Translations under genes and position numbers: made by a program | Notes under the pieces: generated by a model | What the model was told of the DNA's origin: nothing | The model's database searches: none | What the model saw: the letters and a program-made list of their open reading frames with translations, nothing else | Source of the DNA: DATJGS01 sp035494735 | GTDB taxonomy: Bacteria; Eisenbacteria; RBG-16-71-46 | Direction: 5' to 3' | Length of the DNA: 64,000 nt | NCBI GenBank assembly: GCA_035494735.1 | Contig: DATJGS010000045.1 | Coordinates: 1 to 64,000 of the forward strand | In this document: one piece after another, positions 1-7,971 of the stretch | Layout of the letters: every line of letters starts with the position of its first letter | Position numbering within the stretch: position 1 is the stretch's first letter

Positions 1-145
1 GCCTGCGCATCCCTGCTCCGGCTCGCTCTGCCTCGGCTCGCTCCGCCAGTCCCTGGCTCCCGCGAGCCTCAGACGGTCCCTGCTCATGACGCCCGCCCCT
101 CGCGGACGCCCCCGCCTTTCGCCCCCGCCTACGCCACCAACGACG

Positions 146-182
146 AACGCCCGGTCGCGGCGACAGGCCGCGCCCGGGCGTT
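146..182 (-). terminator. Probable intrinsic terminator of the first beta-barrel gene
   Basis: A long inverted repeat lies just past the stop of the minus-strand gene that follows. The outer arms aacgcccgg/ccgggcgtt (9 bp) enclose a second stem cgcggc/gccgcg. The downstream T-run on the minus strand is weak, so Rho-independent function is likely but not certain. The rest of bases 1-198 shows no convincing gene. Confidence 0.6.
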
Positions 183-198
183 GCGTGAAGCCGAGACT

Positions 199-993
199 CT
201 AGAAGCCCCAGTTCAACCCGAAGCGCATGCCCACGCCGTTCAGCGTGACGATCTCGCGCACGGTCTCGCCGGTCGTCGGATCGTCGACGTCGCGATGCGC
301 CTCCGCCTGGTTCACGAAGATCTCGCCCGTCAGCCGTGAGCGTCCGGACAGCGGCACCGCGGCGCCGCCCCAGGCCTGCCAGCCCCAGCCTCCGTACGTC
401 GCGTCGAAGGAATTGCCGGTGTTGAAGTCTTCGGCCGAGAGGAACAGCACTTCGTAACCGCCGCCGACGCCGAAGTACGGGATGAACGGCAGGTTCTCGT
501 CGGCCTGGACCTGCAGGAATCCCATCACCGGGAACAGATTCGACGACGAGCGCGCCAGCTCGCGGCGCGTCTCGATGGTCGTGCCGCCCGGGCCCGGCGT
601 CGAGCCGAGCACGGTGCTCTGGTTGTCGGAGCGATGCACCCAGTCGGCCATGGCGCCGACCTGGATGTGCGGGTCGACGAGCGGACCGCCGCGCATGCCC
701 AACACGAAGCCGTTGTCGGCGTTGCCTTCCGGATCGTAGAAGCCGAGGTGGAGCTGGGTCAGGCTGCCGTTCTGCGGGCCGCGGTCGGCCGGCCGGTAAT
801 AGCGCTCGCGCGGCCGATAGCGCACCGCCTCGAGCGTGACGGCGGGCGAGCCGTTCGACACGTCCATGCCGACGATGGGCAGCGCGAACGCGGACGGCAC
901 GAAGGCCGAAGCCGCGGAGCCCTGGTCCGCATGGGCCCACGCGGGACTCGCCAGCAGCGCGGCGCCGGCGAGCGCGAGGATGGTGCGTTTCAT
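199..993 (-). CDS. Secreted outer-membrane beta-barrel-like protein, function unknown
   Basis: The 264-residue product begins with a clear Sec signal peptide (MKRTILALAGAALLASPAWAHA, cleavage near residue 21). The mature part is rich in Gly and aromatic residues in alternating strands, and it ends in GLNWGF with a terminal Phe, the usual signature of an outer-membrane barrel inserted by BamA. The start is fixed by a strong GGAGGT Shine-Dalgarno. It stands alone, transcribed divergently from the LolA-like/Omp85-like pair. I recognise no specific family; porin, adhesin or structural barrel are all open. Outer-membrane location is inferred from the fold signature. Confidence 0.7.
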   Translation of the reverse strand: MKRTILALAGAALLASPAWAHADQGSAASAFVPSAFALPIVGMDVSNGSPAVTLEAVRYRPRERYYRPADRGPQNGSLTQLHLGFYDPEGNADNGFVLGMRGGPLVDPHIQVGAMADWVHRSDNQSTVLGSTPGPGGTTIETRRELARSSSNLFPVMGFLQVQADENLPFIPYFGVGGGYEVLFLSAEDFNTGNSFDATYGGWGWQAWGGAAVPLSGRSRLTGEIFVNQAEAHRDVDDPTTGETVREIVTLNGVGMRFGLNWGF

Positions 994-1213
994 GGAAGAC
1001 CTCCGTAGGGGGTGGGTGCGGCCGAACCGGACGGGCGTCGACCTGTACTTCGCACGCTCCGTGCCGGAAACGTTCTTGCTTGCCCGCGCGTAACCTCCGT
1101 ATTCGCGGCGCCGGCGCGCGCTCCAAGCCGAGCGGGCGTCGCGACGGTGTCGCGAGTGTTGCGACCCCGCCGCACGGATGCTAGCGTCCCGCGCTCTTCA
1201 AGAAAGAGGCCGA

Positions 1214-2071
1214 ATGCCCCTGCCCTTCCTTTCGTTGCTCGCCGCCTGGCTGGCGGCCGCCGCCCCGTCGACCTCCGGGCCGACCCTGGCCCGCGAAGAC
1301 ACGATGCACACCGAGGTGTCCGAGGTCCTCGTCAACGCCCCGCGCGTGACGCTGGACGAGATCCTCGACCGCGTGGCCCGGGGTGAGGCGCGTCGCGATT
1401 CGATGATGCGCGACCAGAGCTTCCGCACGTCGCTGCGCATGGTCATCAAGTCGGCGAGCGCGAACCCGCAACTGTTCCTGGAGACGATCTCGCAGGTCTA
1501 CAAGAAGCGCCCCGACAAGGTGCGCAGCGTCCTGCTCCGGAAGTGGCGCATGAAGATCGGCAAGAAGGACAAGGGCGACAAGGACGACGACGACATGCAG
1601 CTCGACTTCGGTCCGGGTATGGGCGAGGAGGTCGTGAACTTCGCGTTCCAGCCGAGCGCGCGGCGCGACTTCAAGTACCGCATCGTGGGCCGCGACCTTG
1701 TCGGCTCGCACCTCGTCTACCGCATCGCGTTCACGCCGCGCTCGCCGCTCGACCCCACGACGCCGAGCGGGCTCGTGTGGGTCGACACGAACGAGTTCGT
1801 CATCGTGCGCCAGGAGGTCGGGTTCGAGCGCTCGCCGGTGCCTCTGTTCCTGAAGGGCATTCCGCGGATGGTCATCGAGCGGACGCGGGTCGGCGATTAC
1901 TGGGTCCTCAAGCGCATGCTGATGCGCGTCCAGACGACCGTGCCGATCCCGAAGATCGGCAGCTCGTTCGACATCGCCGTCAGCTTCGACGACTACAAGA
2001 TCAATCAGGGGCTGAGCGATTCGCTGTTCACCGCGGCCGGCGCGACGCGCGGCTCCGAGAGTTCGCGATGA
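1214..2071 (+). CDS. LolA/RseB-like periplasmic protein (outer membrane lipoprotein-sorting fold)
   Basis: The start chosen is the ATG giving MPLPFLSLLAAWLAAAAPS, a plausible signal peptide; an upstream in-frame ATG would add 12 residues ahead of it. The 285-residue product has the pattern of the unclosed-barrel family of LolA/MucB proteins: repeated strands with a mid-protein SPLDPTTPSGLVWVDTNEF segment and ERTRVGDYWVLKRM, where such proteins describe a bound lipid-like substrate. A highly charged loop (GKKDKGDKDDDD) sits near residue 130. The gene overlaps the next by ATGA, so the two are translationally coupled. A role in lipid or lipoprotein handling at the envelope is inferred from fold and neighbour. 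Confidence 0.6.
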   Translation: MPLPFLSLLAAWLAAAAPSTSGPTLAREDTMHTEVSEVLVNAPRVTLDEILDRVARGEARRDSMMRDQSFRTSLRMVIKSASANPQLFLETISQVYKKRPDKVRSVLLRKWRMKIGKKDKGDKDDDDMQLDFGPGMGEEVVNFAFQPSARRDFKYRIVGRDLVGSHLVYRIAFTPRSPLDPTTPSGLVWVDTNEFVIVRQEVGFERSPVPLFLKGIPRMVIERTRVGDYWVLKRMLMRVQTTVPIPKIGSSFDIAVSFDDYKINQGLSDSLFTAAGATRGSESSR

Positions 2072-3435
2072 CGGCGCGCCGCGTCGCCGCGCGCTTCGCA
2101 ATCACGTGCCTCGCGCTCGCCGTCGGCTTCGCGCCGGCGCCCGCGCGCGCCCAACCCTCCGCGCCCGACACGACGCTCGACCGCTTTCTCGGCGGCCTCT
2201 CGGATTCGACGGACGCGTACTTCGGGCGCGCCGCCGTGCCGGCCGACAGCACGGGCCTCGACAGCGCGCTGGCCTACGGGCTCGGCCACCCCAAGGAACT
2301 CGCACGGCGCGGCCGCTGGCGTCCCGACTTCGGGCCGACGCTCGGCTTCAATCGTGTCGACGGCCCGCTGTACGGCGGCGAGTTCGGCGTCGGCCGGAGC
2401 CGCGCGCTCGGGCGCTTCGACGGTCGGCTGCGCTACGCCGTGGGGCCGAACCTGTGGCTGGGCGGCGGCGGCTGGCGTCGCGCGTGGGGGCGCGAAGGCC
2501 GCGACTGGCAACTCGCGGTGAACGGCGGGCGCGAGACGGCGACGCTCAATCGCACCGCGCGCCAGCACGGCGAGCCCGACGACGCGCTCGGCGATCTGCA
2601 GGCGCTCGTCGGCGGCGTCGATTCGCGGCGCTTCCTCAGGCGCGACGGGTGGAGCGCCCGGCTGTCGCGCTCGGCGTCACCGCTCACCGTCAGCGCGGCA
2701 TGGCGCGACATGCTCGAATCGCCGCGCGACGTGACGACGGGCTGGTCGCTCACGCACGCCGGGCTGTCGGTGCCCGACAACCTGCATGCCGCGTTCGGTC
2801 GCGTGCACGAAGCCACGCTCGACGCCAGCGTGCGCTTTCCGCGCTGGCCGATCTTCGGCGAAGCGACGTATGACGTGTCGCGCCGCGTGCTGGGCAGCGC
2901 GTTCGAGTACCGGCGCACACGCGCCGCGCTTGGGGCGAACTTCGGGCTCGGGCGCTTCGCGGCGCTCGTGCCCGAGGTCGCGTACGGCCGCCTGTCGGGC
3001 GAAAGCGTCCCGCAGGCCGCGTTCTACCTCGGCGGGCCGAGCACGCTCGGCCGCTTCGACGGCGATTCGCTGGGCGGGACCTCGCTCGCCATCGGCCGCA
3101 TCGATGTGATCGGCGCGAAGGACGTGCTCGCGCTCGTGCACCTGCCGCACCCCGCGGCGTTCCCGCTCCAGCTCGGCGGGTACGCGGCGAGCGGCGCGGT
3201 GTGGGGGCCCGATCCCTACGGAGGTGCGGCGCGGCCGGGCGTCGACTGGCCGGGCCGCGAGCTGTGGCGGAGCGAAGTCGCCGCGTCCCTCATCTACCAG
3301 CCCGGCCTGCCGACGCCGACCACCATGCTGCGCCTCGATGTCGTGAGGCCGGTGGGGCCGGGACCGCGCGAGACGAAGCTCCGGCTGTCGGTCACGCGCG
3401 CCATGGCGTTGCTGCGCACGTTCGGCGAGGACTAG
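2068..3435 (+). CDS. Outer-membrane beta-barrel protein, Omp85/surface-antigen-like C-terminus
   Basis: The 455-residue product starts at the ATG overlapping the previous stop and has a signal peptide (MTARRVAARFAITCLALAVG..., cleavage near ARAQ). The rest is a series of amphipathic strands. The segment YLGGPSTLGRFDGDSLGGTS resembles the conserved L6 loop region of Omp85/D15 surface-antigen barrels (typically GG...RGY/F), although the VRGY arginine context is imperfect. No POTRA domains are visible, so it is not BamA. Coupling to the LolA-like gene suggests the pair acts together at the outer membrane. A patatin-less or TamA-like remnant is an alternative. Confidence 0.6.
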   Translation: MTARRVAARFAITCLALAVGFAPAPARAQPSAPDTTLDRFLGGLSDSTDAYFGRAAVPADSTGLDSALAYGLGHPKELARRGRWRPDFGPTLGFNRVDGPLYGGEFGVGRSRALGRFDGRLRYAVGPNLWLGGGGWRRAWGREGRDWQLAVNGGRETATLNRTARQHGEPDDALGDLQALVGGVDSRRFLRRDGWSARLSRSASPLTVSAAWRDMLESPRDVTTGWSLTHAGLSVPDNLHAAFGRVHEATLDASVRFPRWPIFGEATYDVSRRVLGSAFEYRRTRAALGANFGLGRFAALVPEVAYGRLSGESVPQAAFYLGGPSTLGRFDGDSLGGTSLAIGRIDVIGAKDVLALVHLPHPAAFPLQLGGYAASGAVWGPDPYGGAARPGVDWPGRELWRSEVAASLIYQPGLPTPTTMLRLDVVRPVGPGPRETKLRLSVTRAMALLRTFGED

Positions 3436-3456
3436 GCGCGCCCCGCAAGAGAAGAA

Positions 3457-3482
3457 CCCCCGGCGGATCGCTCCGCCGGGGG
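3457..3482. terminator. Bidirectional terminator between convergent genes
   Basis: A perfect 11-bp stem cccccggcgga/tccgccggggg closes a tcgc tetraloop between two convergent genes. On the minus strand it is followed by TTCTTCTCTT, a reasonable T-tract; on the plus strand the tail is weak. Confidence 0.75.
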
Positions 3483-3547
3483 CCTGACGCCGCGCCAACT
3501 CTCTCCCCTTGCCCTGGTACCTGTGGAGCCGACGCGACGCGTGGGAT

Positions 3548-3874
3548 CTAGCGCGTGACGCCGTTGTGCTTCATGCGATAGATGTGGCGGCTCTGCCGAT
3601 TCTGCGCGCGCGTGAGACGCGCGCGCTCGCCCGGCGTCACCACGCCGTCCGACTTCGCGCGGTACTCCATGGCCCGCACGTGAGCCTGACCGGCACGCAG
3701 GCGCATCGCTTCCCCACGGCTCAGCTCGCCGCTGCGTACGCCCTCGCGAATCCGACCGTGCTGCCGCCATTCGCGGCGGTCCACCCGCGGCGTCGCCGCA
3801 CAGGCCGCCGACGCGACATCGACCGTCACCGCGGCCAGGGCCGCGACCAGGACCAGCGTGATCACGTGCTTCAT
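3548..3874 (-). CDS. Small secreted basic protein of unknown function
   Basis: The 108-residue product begins MKHVITLVLVAALAAVTVDVASA, a signal peptide, after a strong GGAGG ribosome site; longer upstream ORF extensions lack one. The mature part is basic and helical, with two related segments (RGEAMRLRAGQAHVRAMEY and PGERARLTRAQNRQSRHIY). Between them AKSDGVVTPGE resembles a degenerate EF-hand-like loop. Similar small secreted Arg-rich proteins are common in uncultured GC-rich bacteria, but I know no function. It probably acts in the periplasm. Confidence 0.6.
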   Translation of the reverse strand: MKHVITLVLVAALAAVTVDVASAACAATPRVDRREWRQHGRIREGVRSGELSRGEAMRLRAGQAHVRAMEYRAKSDGVVTPGERARLTRAQNRQSRHIYRMKHNGVTR

Positions 3875-4254
3875 GGTGTTCCTCCTTCGGGGCGTTCGTC
3901 GAGGCTTCGACGCGCGCCTCAGGTGAGCTTCGTGTTCGTCGTTTCGGCGCGCGCCGCGGGGGCGGCGTCGCCGAGGTCCCGACCCCGGGTTCGTTGCCAC
4001 CCACCGCGGCCTTGCAGCCGCGCGCTTCGCCGGGAGCAATAGAGCAGGCGCTGTGCCGCGCCCGGGCCGGGCGACGAGGGAGGCGCGGCGCAAGGGGTTA
4101 GCCGCGGAGGGCGCGGGTGCCGCAGCCGGCCATTGCCCCGCCGGGTGCAGCGCGGAGGCCCGGGAATGAACGCCCGCGGGCAGTCGGCCGCAGGTACCGT
4201 GCGGGGCCAGGCTCGTCCGCGCGCTCTTCTACTTCTAGAGAAGCGCCGTGCCCA
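3875..4254. other. Intergenic region, no gene seen
   Basis: This stretch separates two minus-strand genes. It holds the promoter region and ribosome site of the small secreted gene. Near its right end there is a short imperfect direct repeat (cgtgcccacTAGAG / cgtgcccacGAGCA), the second copy running into the 3' end of the PhzF gene. No ORF here has a ribosome site or recognisable product. Confidence 0.5.
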
Positions 4255-5037
4255 CTAGAGGAGCAGCGTGCCCACGAGCACTTCGCGCACGTGACCCGAG
4301 ATGTGGACGCGTTCACCGACATCCTCGCACCAGAACTCGGCGCCGCGCGGACTCGCCTGGTACGCGGTGAGCTTCGTGCGCCTGAGGCGCCGGCTCCAGT
4401 ACGGGATCAACATGCAGTGCGCGGATCCGGTCGCGGGATCCTCGGGGATGCCGACGCGCGGCCCGAAGAAGCGCGACACGTAGTCGACCTTGCGCCCGCG
4501 CGCGGTCACGATCACGCCACGCACGTTCACGCGCGCGAGCATCGCGAAGTCGGGCGCGAGCGCGCGCACGTCGGACTCCTTGTCGTACACGCACAGGAGG
4601 TCCGAGGCGCGCAGCACTTCGCGCGGGCGCTTGCCCAGCGCGCGGGCCAGCAGCTTGGGCGGCGTGTAGGGCTGGCCGGGCAGCGACGGGAAGTCGAGCG
4701 TCAACCGGCGTCCGTCGCGGAACACCGTGAGCGGGCCGCTGCGCGAATGGAACTTGACCGCGCGCTTGCGGAACCCCAGGTACGCGAACACGACATGCGC
4801 CGAAGCCAGCGTGGCGTGGCCGCACAGGTTGATCTCGACGGCCGGGCTGAACCAGCGGATCTTGAAGTCGCCGCGTTTATCCGGCACGAAGAACGCGGTC
4901 TCGGCGAGCCCGCGCTCGGCGGCGATGCGCTGCATCACGCGCGCCGGCAGCCAGCGCTCGAGCGGACACACGCCGGCGCCGTTGCCGCCTTCGAGCCGGG
5001 TGGTGAACGCGTTCAGATGGAGGAAGGGAATGCGCAT
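4255..5037 (-). CDS. PhzF-family isomerase/epimerase-like protein
   Basis: The 260-residue product matches the PhzF fold (diaminopimelate-epimerase-like, two similar domains). It has the N-terminal NAFTTRLEGGNGAGVC, the conserved AETAFF segment with the family's catalytic-type Glu, RWFSPAVEINLCGHATLA, and the C-terminal DPATGSAHCMLIPYW. The start ATG gives MRIPFLHLNAF, where family members normally begin, with a GAGGA site 7 nt upstream. PhzF itself isomerises a phenazine precursor. No other phenazine gene is nearby, so here it is likely a housekeeping or detoxifying paralogue of unknown substrate. It is cytoplasmic. Confidence 0.9.
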   Translation of the reverse strand: MRIPFLHLNAFTTRLEGGNGAGVCPLERWLPARVMQRIAAERGLAETAFFVPDKRGDFKIRWFSPAVEINLCGHATLASAHVVFAYLGFRKRAVKFHSRSGPLTVFRDGRRLTLDFPSLPGQPYTPPKLLARALGKRPREVLRASDLLCVYDKESDVRALAPDFAMLARVNVRGVIVTARGRKVDYVSRFFGPRVGIPEDPATGSAHCMLIPYWSRRLRRTKLTAYQASPRGAEFWCEDVGERVHISGHVREVLVGTLLL

Positions 5038-5110
5038 CGGGAGTCCTCGTCGTTCGCGGAGGTCGATCGGCGTTCGTGCGTCGCGCACAGTGTCGCACGC
5101 CGCGCAGCGG

Positions 5111-6331
5111 TCAGTCGATGCGGCCCCAGACACGCGTCGCGCACTCGCGGGCGCGGGCCGCGACCTCGCGCTCGTCGATCGTGAGGAGCGTGCCGTTGTC
5201 CATGATCATCTCGCCCGCGATCATGACGCCCGCGACCGGAGCGCGCAGCAGCCCGCCCCACAGGTGATCGAGCAGCGTGCGCGACGAGAACTCGGTCGCG
5301 GGACGGTAGTCGACCAGCAGCAGGTCCGCGGGCGATCCGGCCGCGATGACGCCCAGTTCCTCGCCGAAGTGGCGCGCCGCCCAGCGCGGGCCGTTCACGA
5401 ACAGGCGCTGGTAGTGCATCTCGGCGCGCACGCCGCGCGCGAACGGATGCGTGGGATCGGGCAGCGGCGGCGCGTTGAGTCCGGCGTCGCTGCCCCACGC
5501 CACGTCGGCGTCGCGCACGAGCGCGGCCGCCGACCCGGTGCCGATCGCGCTCAGCACGTCGCCGCGCTCCTGCGCCGCGGCGAGGAGTCCGCGCGGCGCG
5601 GTCTCGGCGTGGGCCCACAGCGCGGGCAGCGGCCCGGGCTTCCACGGGTTTCCGGGACGCCAGCGGTCCGCGGGCGTCACGTCGAGCGCGAGGTCGACGT
5701 GGACGGCGAGCCGGTCGCCGGCGGTTTCCAGCGCCTCGTCGAGCAGCGCGCGCACGCCCTCCAGCGTGTGGCCCTGCACGCCCATCATGCCGCGCAGCCG
5801 TCCCGAGCGCTGCCGCGACAGGTCGCGCGCGAAACCCAGGCTCTCGTCGATCGCGGCGCGGCGCTCGAGCGGCGTGTCCACCTCGGCTGCGCCGTAGCAC
5901 GTCGCGACGCGGACGCCCAGCTCCTCGGCGGCGCCCACCACCTCGGACAGCGACAGGTCGATGAGCGAACCCGAGCGATGGAAGTCGCACACCGTGGTCA
6001 CGCCGTGGCGCACGCCCTCGACGAGCGCGGCCATCGCCGCCCAGCGCACGTCTTCCGCGCTCAGTGCGTTCTCGTAGCGCCGCCACTCGCGCGGGGCGCG
6101 TAGCCCGAGCCCGCGCGCCAGGTGCCGCGCCAGATGCGCGTGCGTGTTCACGAAGCCCGGCATGAGCACGCGGCCGCGCGCCGGCCACAGCGTCTCCTCC
6201 GGGTACGCGCCGGCCAGCGTTCCGGCATGGCCGACCTGCGCGACGTGGCTGCCGGTGACGCGCACCGCGGCGTCCTCGAGCACCTGCGGCTCGAGTCCGC
6301 CGGTCACGAGCGTGCACGGGCCGATGATCAT
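5111..6331 (-). CDS. Amidohydrolase (SsnA/chlorohydrolase-like)
   Basis: The 406-residue product belongs to the metal-dependent amidohydrolase superfamily. The metal ligands are visible: HxH in MPGFVNTHAHL, a His in LAVHVD, a His in LWAHAET and the Asp in WGSDAG. The usual Glu after the strand-5 His (HxAE) is absent, so its chemistry may differ from guanine or SAH deaminases. The start ATG overlaps the stop of the upstream amidohydrolase (ATGA), which makes them an operon. The substrate is unknown; a cyclic amidine or ureido compound is a family-based guess. Confidence 0.8.
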   Translation of the reverse strand: MIIGPCTLVTGGLEPQVLEDAAVRVTGSHVAQVGHAGTLAGAYPEETLWPARGRVLMPGFVNTHAHLARHLARGLGLRAPREWRRYENALSAEDVRWAAMAALVEGVRHGVTTVCDFHRSGSLIDLSLSEVVGAAEELGVRVATCYGAAEVDTPLERRAAIDESLGFARDLSRQRSGRLRGMMGVQGHTLEGVRALLDEALETAGDRLAVHVDLALDVTPADRWRPGNPWKPGPLPALWAHAETAPRGLLAAAQERGDVLSAIGTGSAAALVRDADVAWGSDAGLNAPPLPDPTHPFARGVRAEMHYQRLFVNGPRWAARHFGEELGVIAAGSPADLLLVDYRPATEFSSRTLLDHLWGGLLRAPVAGVMIAGEMIMDNGTLLTIDEREVAARARECATRVWGRID

Positions 6332-7722
6332 CGCGACAGCTCCGCGCGACGCACGAGACCGCGCGCTTCGGCGCGCGCCTCGGCGACGACGCGCTCGGGA
6401 TCGAGCGTGATCCACGTCCCCGCGCGGTACAGCACGCGTCCGGCGACGAGCGTCGCGCGCACGTCCGTGGGGCGCGTGGCGTGCACCAGCGTCGCGTACG
6501 GGTCGAGCTCGGCGTTCGGCGCCTGATGCGACGCGCTCGCGTCGACCACGATGACGTCGGCCTGCTTGCCCACTTCGAGGGACCCCGTGACGTCGCCGAG
6601 GCCGAGCGCTCGCGCGCCGTCGCACGTCGCGAGCGCGAGCACGTCACGATCCGTGAGCGGCGCGCCGGCCGCGCGGGCGCCCTTGCCTCCCACTCCGGTC
6701 GATTCGCCCGCCGATCCGACGCCGGCGAGCGCGCGCGACAGGCCGGCCGCCAGGCTCATCTCGTGGAACGCGTCGAGACGGTTGTTGCACGCCGCGCCGT
6801 CCGAGCCGAGGCCGCAGCGCACGCCGGCGCGCCGCCACTCCGCGACGCGCGCGAAGCCGGAGCCGAGCTTGAGGTTCGATCCGGGGCAGTGCACGAGCGC
6901 GGCGCCGGCGCGCGCCAGGTCGCCGAGTTCTGCGTCCTCGAGCCATACGCCGTGCGCGCCGACGAAGCGCGGGCTCAGGACGTCGCGCTTCGCGAAGTAG
7001 CGCGCCGCCGACGTCGCGACCGCCGTCTCGATCTCGCGCGCCTCGGCCGGACTCTCCGCGAGGTGCGTATGCACGACGAGCCCGCGCTCGCGCGACGCGG
7101 CAGCCACGTCGTTCCACAGCCCTTCACTGCAGGACAGAATGAAGCGCGGCGCGAGCGAGACCGAGAGCCGTCCGCCGCCGGCGCCGTGGAAGCGATCGGC
7201 GACGCCGAGCGCGCCCGACAGCGCCTGCGCCGCCCTTTCGCGCAGGCCTTCGGGCACACCGACGCCCTGATCCATGAGCGCCTTGCCGAAGATCGCGCGG
7301 ATGCCGCTCGCTTCCAGCGTCGCGCCCAGCGCCTCGGTGTGCCGCACCGTGCCCATGTCGTTGATCGTGGTCACGCCCGACGCGAGCAGCTCGAGCAGGC
7401 CCAGGCGCGCCGACGCGCCCATCGAGGCCTCGGTGTGAGCGGCCTCGAGCGGCCAGATGCGCGCCCGCAGCCACGTCAGGAGATCGGCCTGTTCGGCGAG
7501 GCCGCGGAACAGCGTCTGGCACAGGTGCAGGTGCCCGTGCACGAAGCCGGGCAGCACGAAGCAGCCGCTCGCGTCGATCTCGTCGGCCGTGGGCGCGGAC
7601 GCCGCCGCGTCGGGACCCAGCGCCGCGATCCGGCCGTCACGCACCAGCACGTCGCCGCGCGCGACCGTGCCGGCGGCGTCCATGCACACCAGCGTCCCGG
7701 AGCGAATGACGAGACTGCTCAC
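6328..7722 (-). CDS. Aminohydrolase of the MtaD/SAH deaminase (AtzA/TrzN-like) group
   Basis: The 464-residue product has the full set of amidohydrolase motifs: LPGFVHGHLHLCQTLFRGLA with the HxH pair, VVHTHLAESPAE (strand-5 His with HxAE Glu), FVGAHGVWL and GLGSDGAACNN. It closes with the usual small beta-sandwich (GSLEVGKQADVIVVD). I chose GTG because a GGGAGG site lies 6 nt before it; the upstream ATG adds 29 Arg-rich residues that do not fit the family. Relatives deaminate S-adenosylhomocysteine, methylthioadenosine, guanine or 8-oxoguanine. The exact substrate cannot be read from sequence. It is the first gene of a two-amidohydrolase operon. Confidence 0.85.
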   Translation of the reverse strand: MSSLVIRSGTLVCMDAAGTVARGDVLVRDGRIAALGPDAAASAPTADEIDASGCFVLPGFVHGHLHLCQTLFRGLAEQADLLTWLRARIWPLEAAHTEASMGASARLGLLELLASGVTTINDMGTVRHTEALGATLEASGIRAIFGKALMDQGVGVPEGLRERAAQALSGALGVADRFHGAGGGRLSVSLAPRFILSCSEGLWNDVAAASRERGLVVHTHLAESPAEAREIETAVATSAARYFAKRDVLSPRFVGAHGVWLEDAELGDLARAGAALVHCPGSNLKLGSGFARVAEWRRAGVRCGLGSDGAACNNRLDAFHEMSLAAGLSRALAGVGSAGESTGVGGKGARAAGAPLTDRDVLALATCDGARALGLGDVTGSLEVGKQADVIVVDASASHQAPNAELDPYATLVHATRPTDVRATLVAGRVLYRAGTWITLDPERVVAEARAEARGLVRRAELSR

Positions 7723-7934
7723 CGACCGCCTCCCTGCGGTGGAGCGAAACGCGATTGCACGGCGCGCGGAGCGCGCATCGAATCGCGAAAGAACGACTTC
7801 GCGCAGCATGGGGTGCGCCGGGCACCGGGGTCAAGGACTTGGACCGCTCGGACGACGTGGGGCGCCCATGCAGACGGCGCGGCGCACGGGGACCGCGGCG
7901 CGCGCGACGCCGAATCGGAGCGCCGCGGCGCCGG

Positions 7935-7964
7935 TTGACCCCGCCGGAGAGCGACTCCTACTCT
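7935..7964 (+). promoter_or_regulatory. Sigma-70-type promoter of pabB, leaderless layout
   Basis: TTGACC (-35) and TACTCT (-10) are separated by 18 nt, and the pabB ATG follows only 7 nt after the -10 box. With a normal start site the mRNA would begin at or next to the start codon. The divergent amidohydrolase operon starts about 210 bp to the left. Confidence 0.6.
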
Positions 7965-7971
7965 CCCGCGC

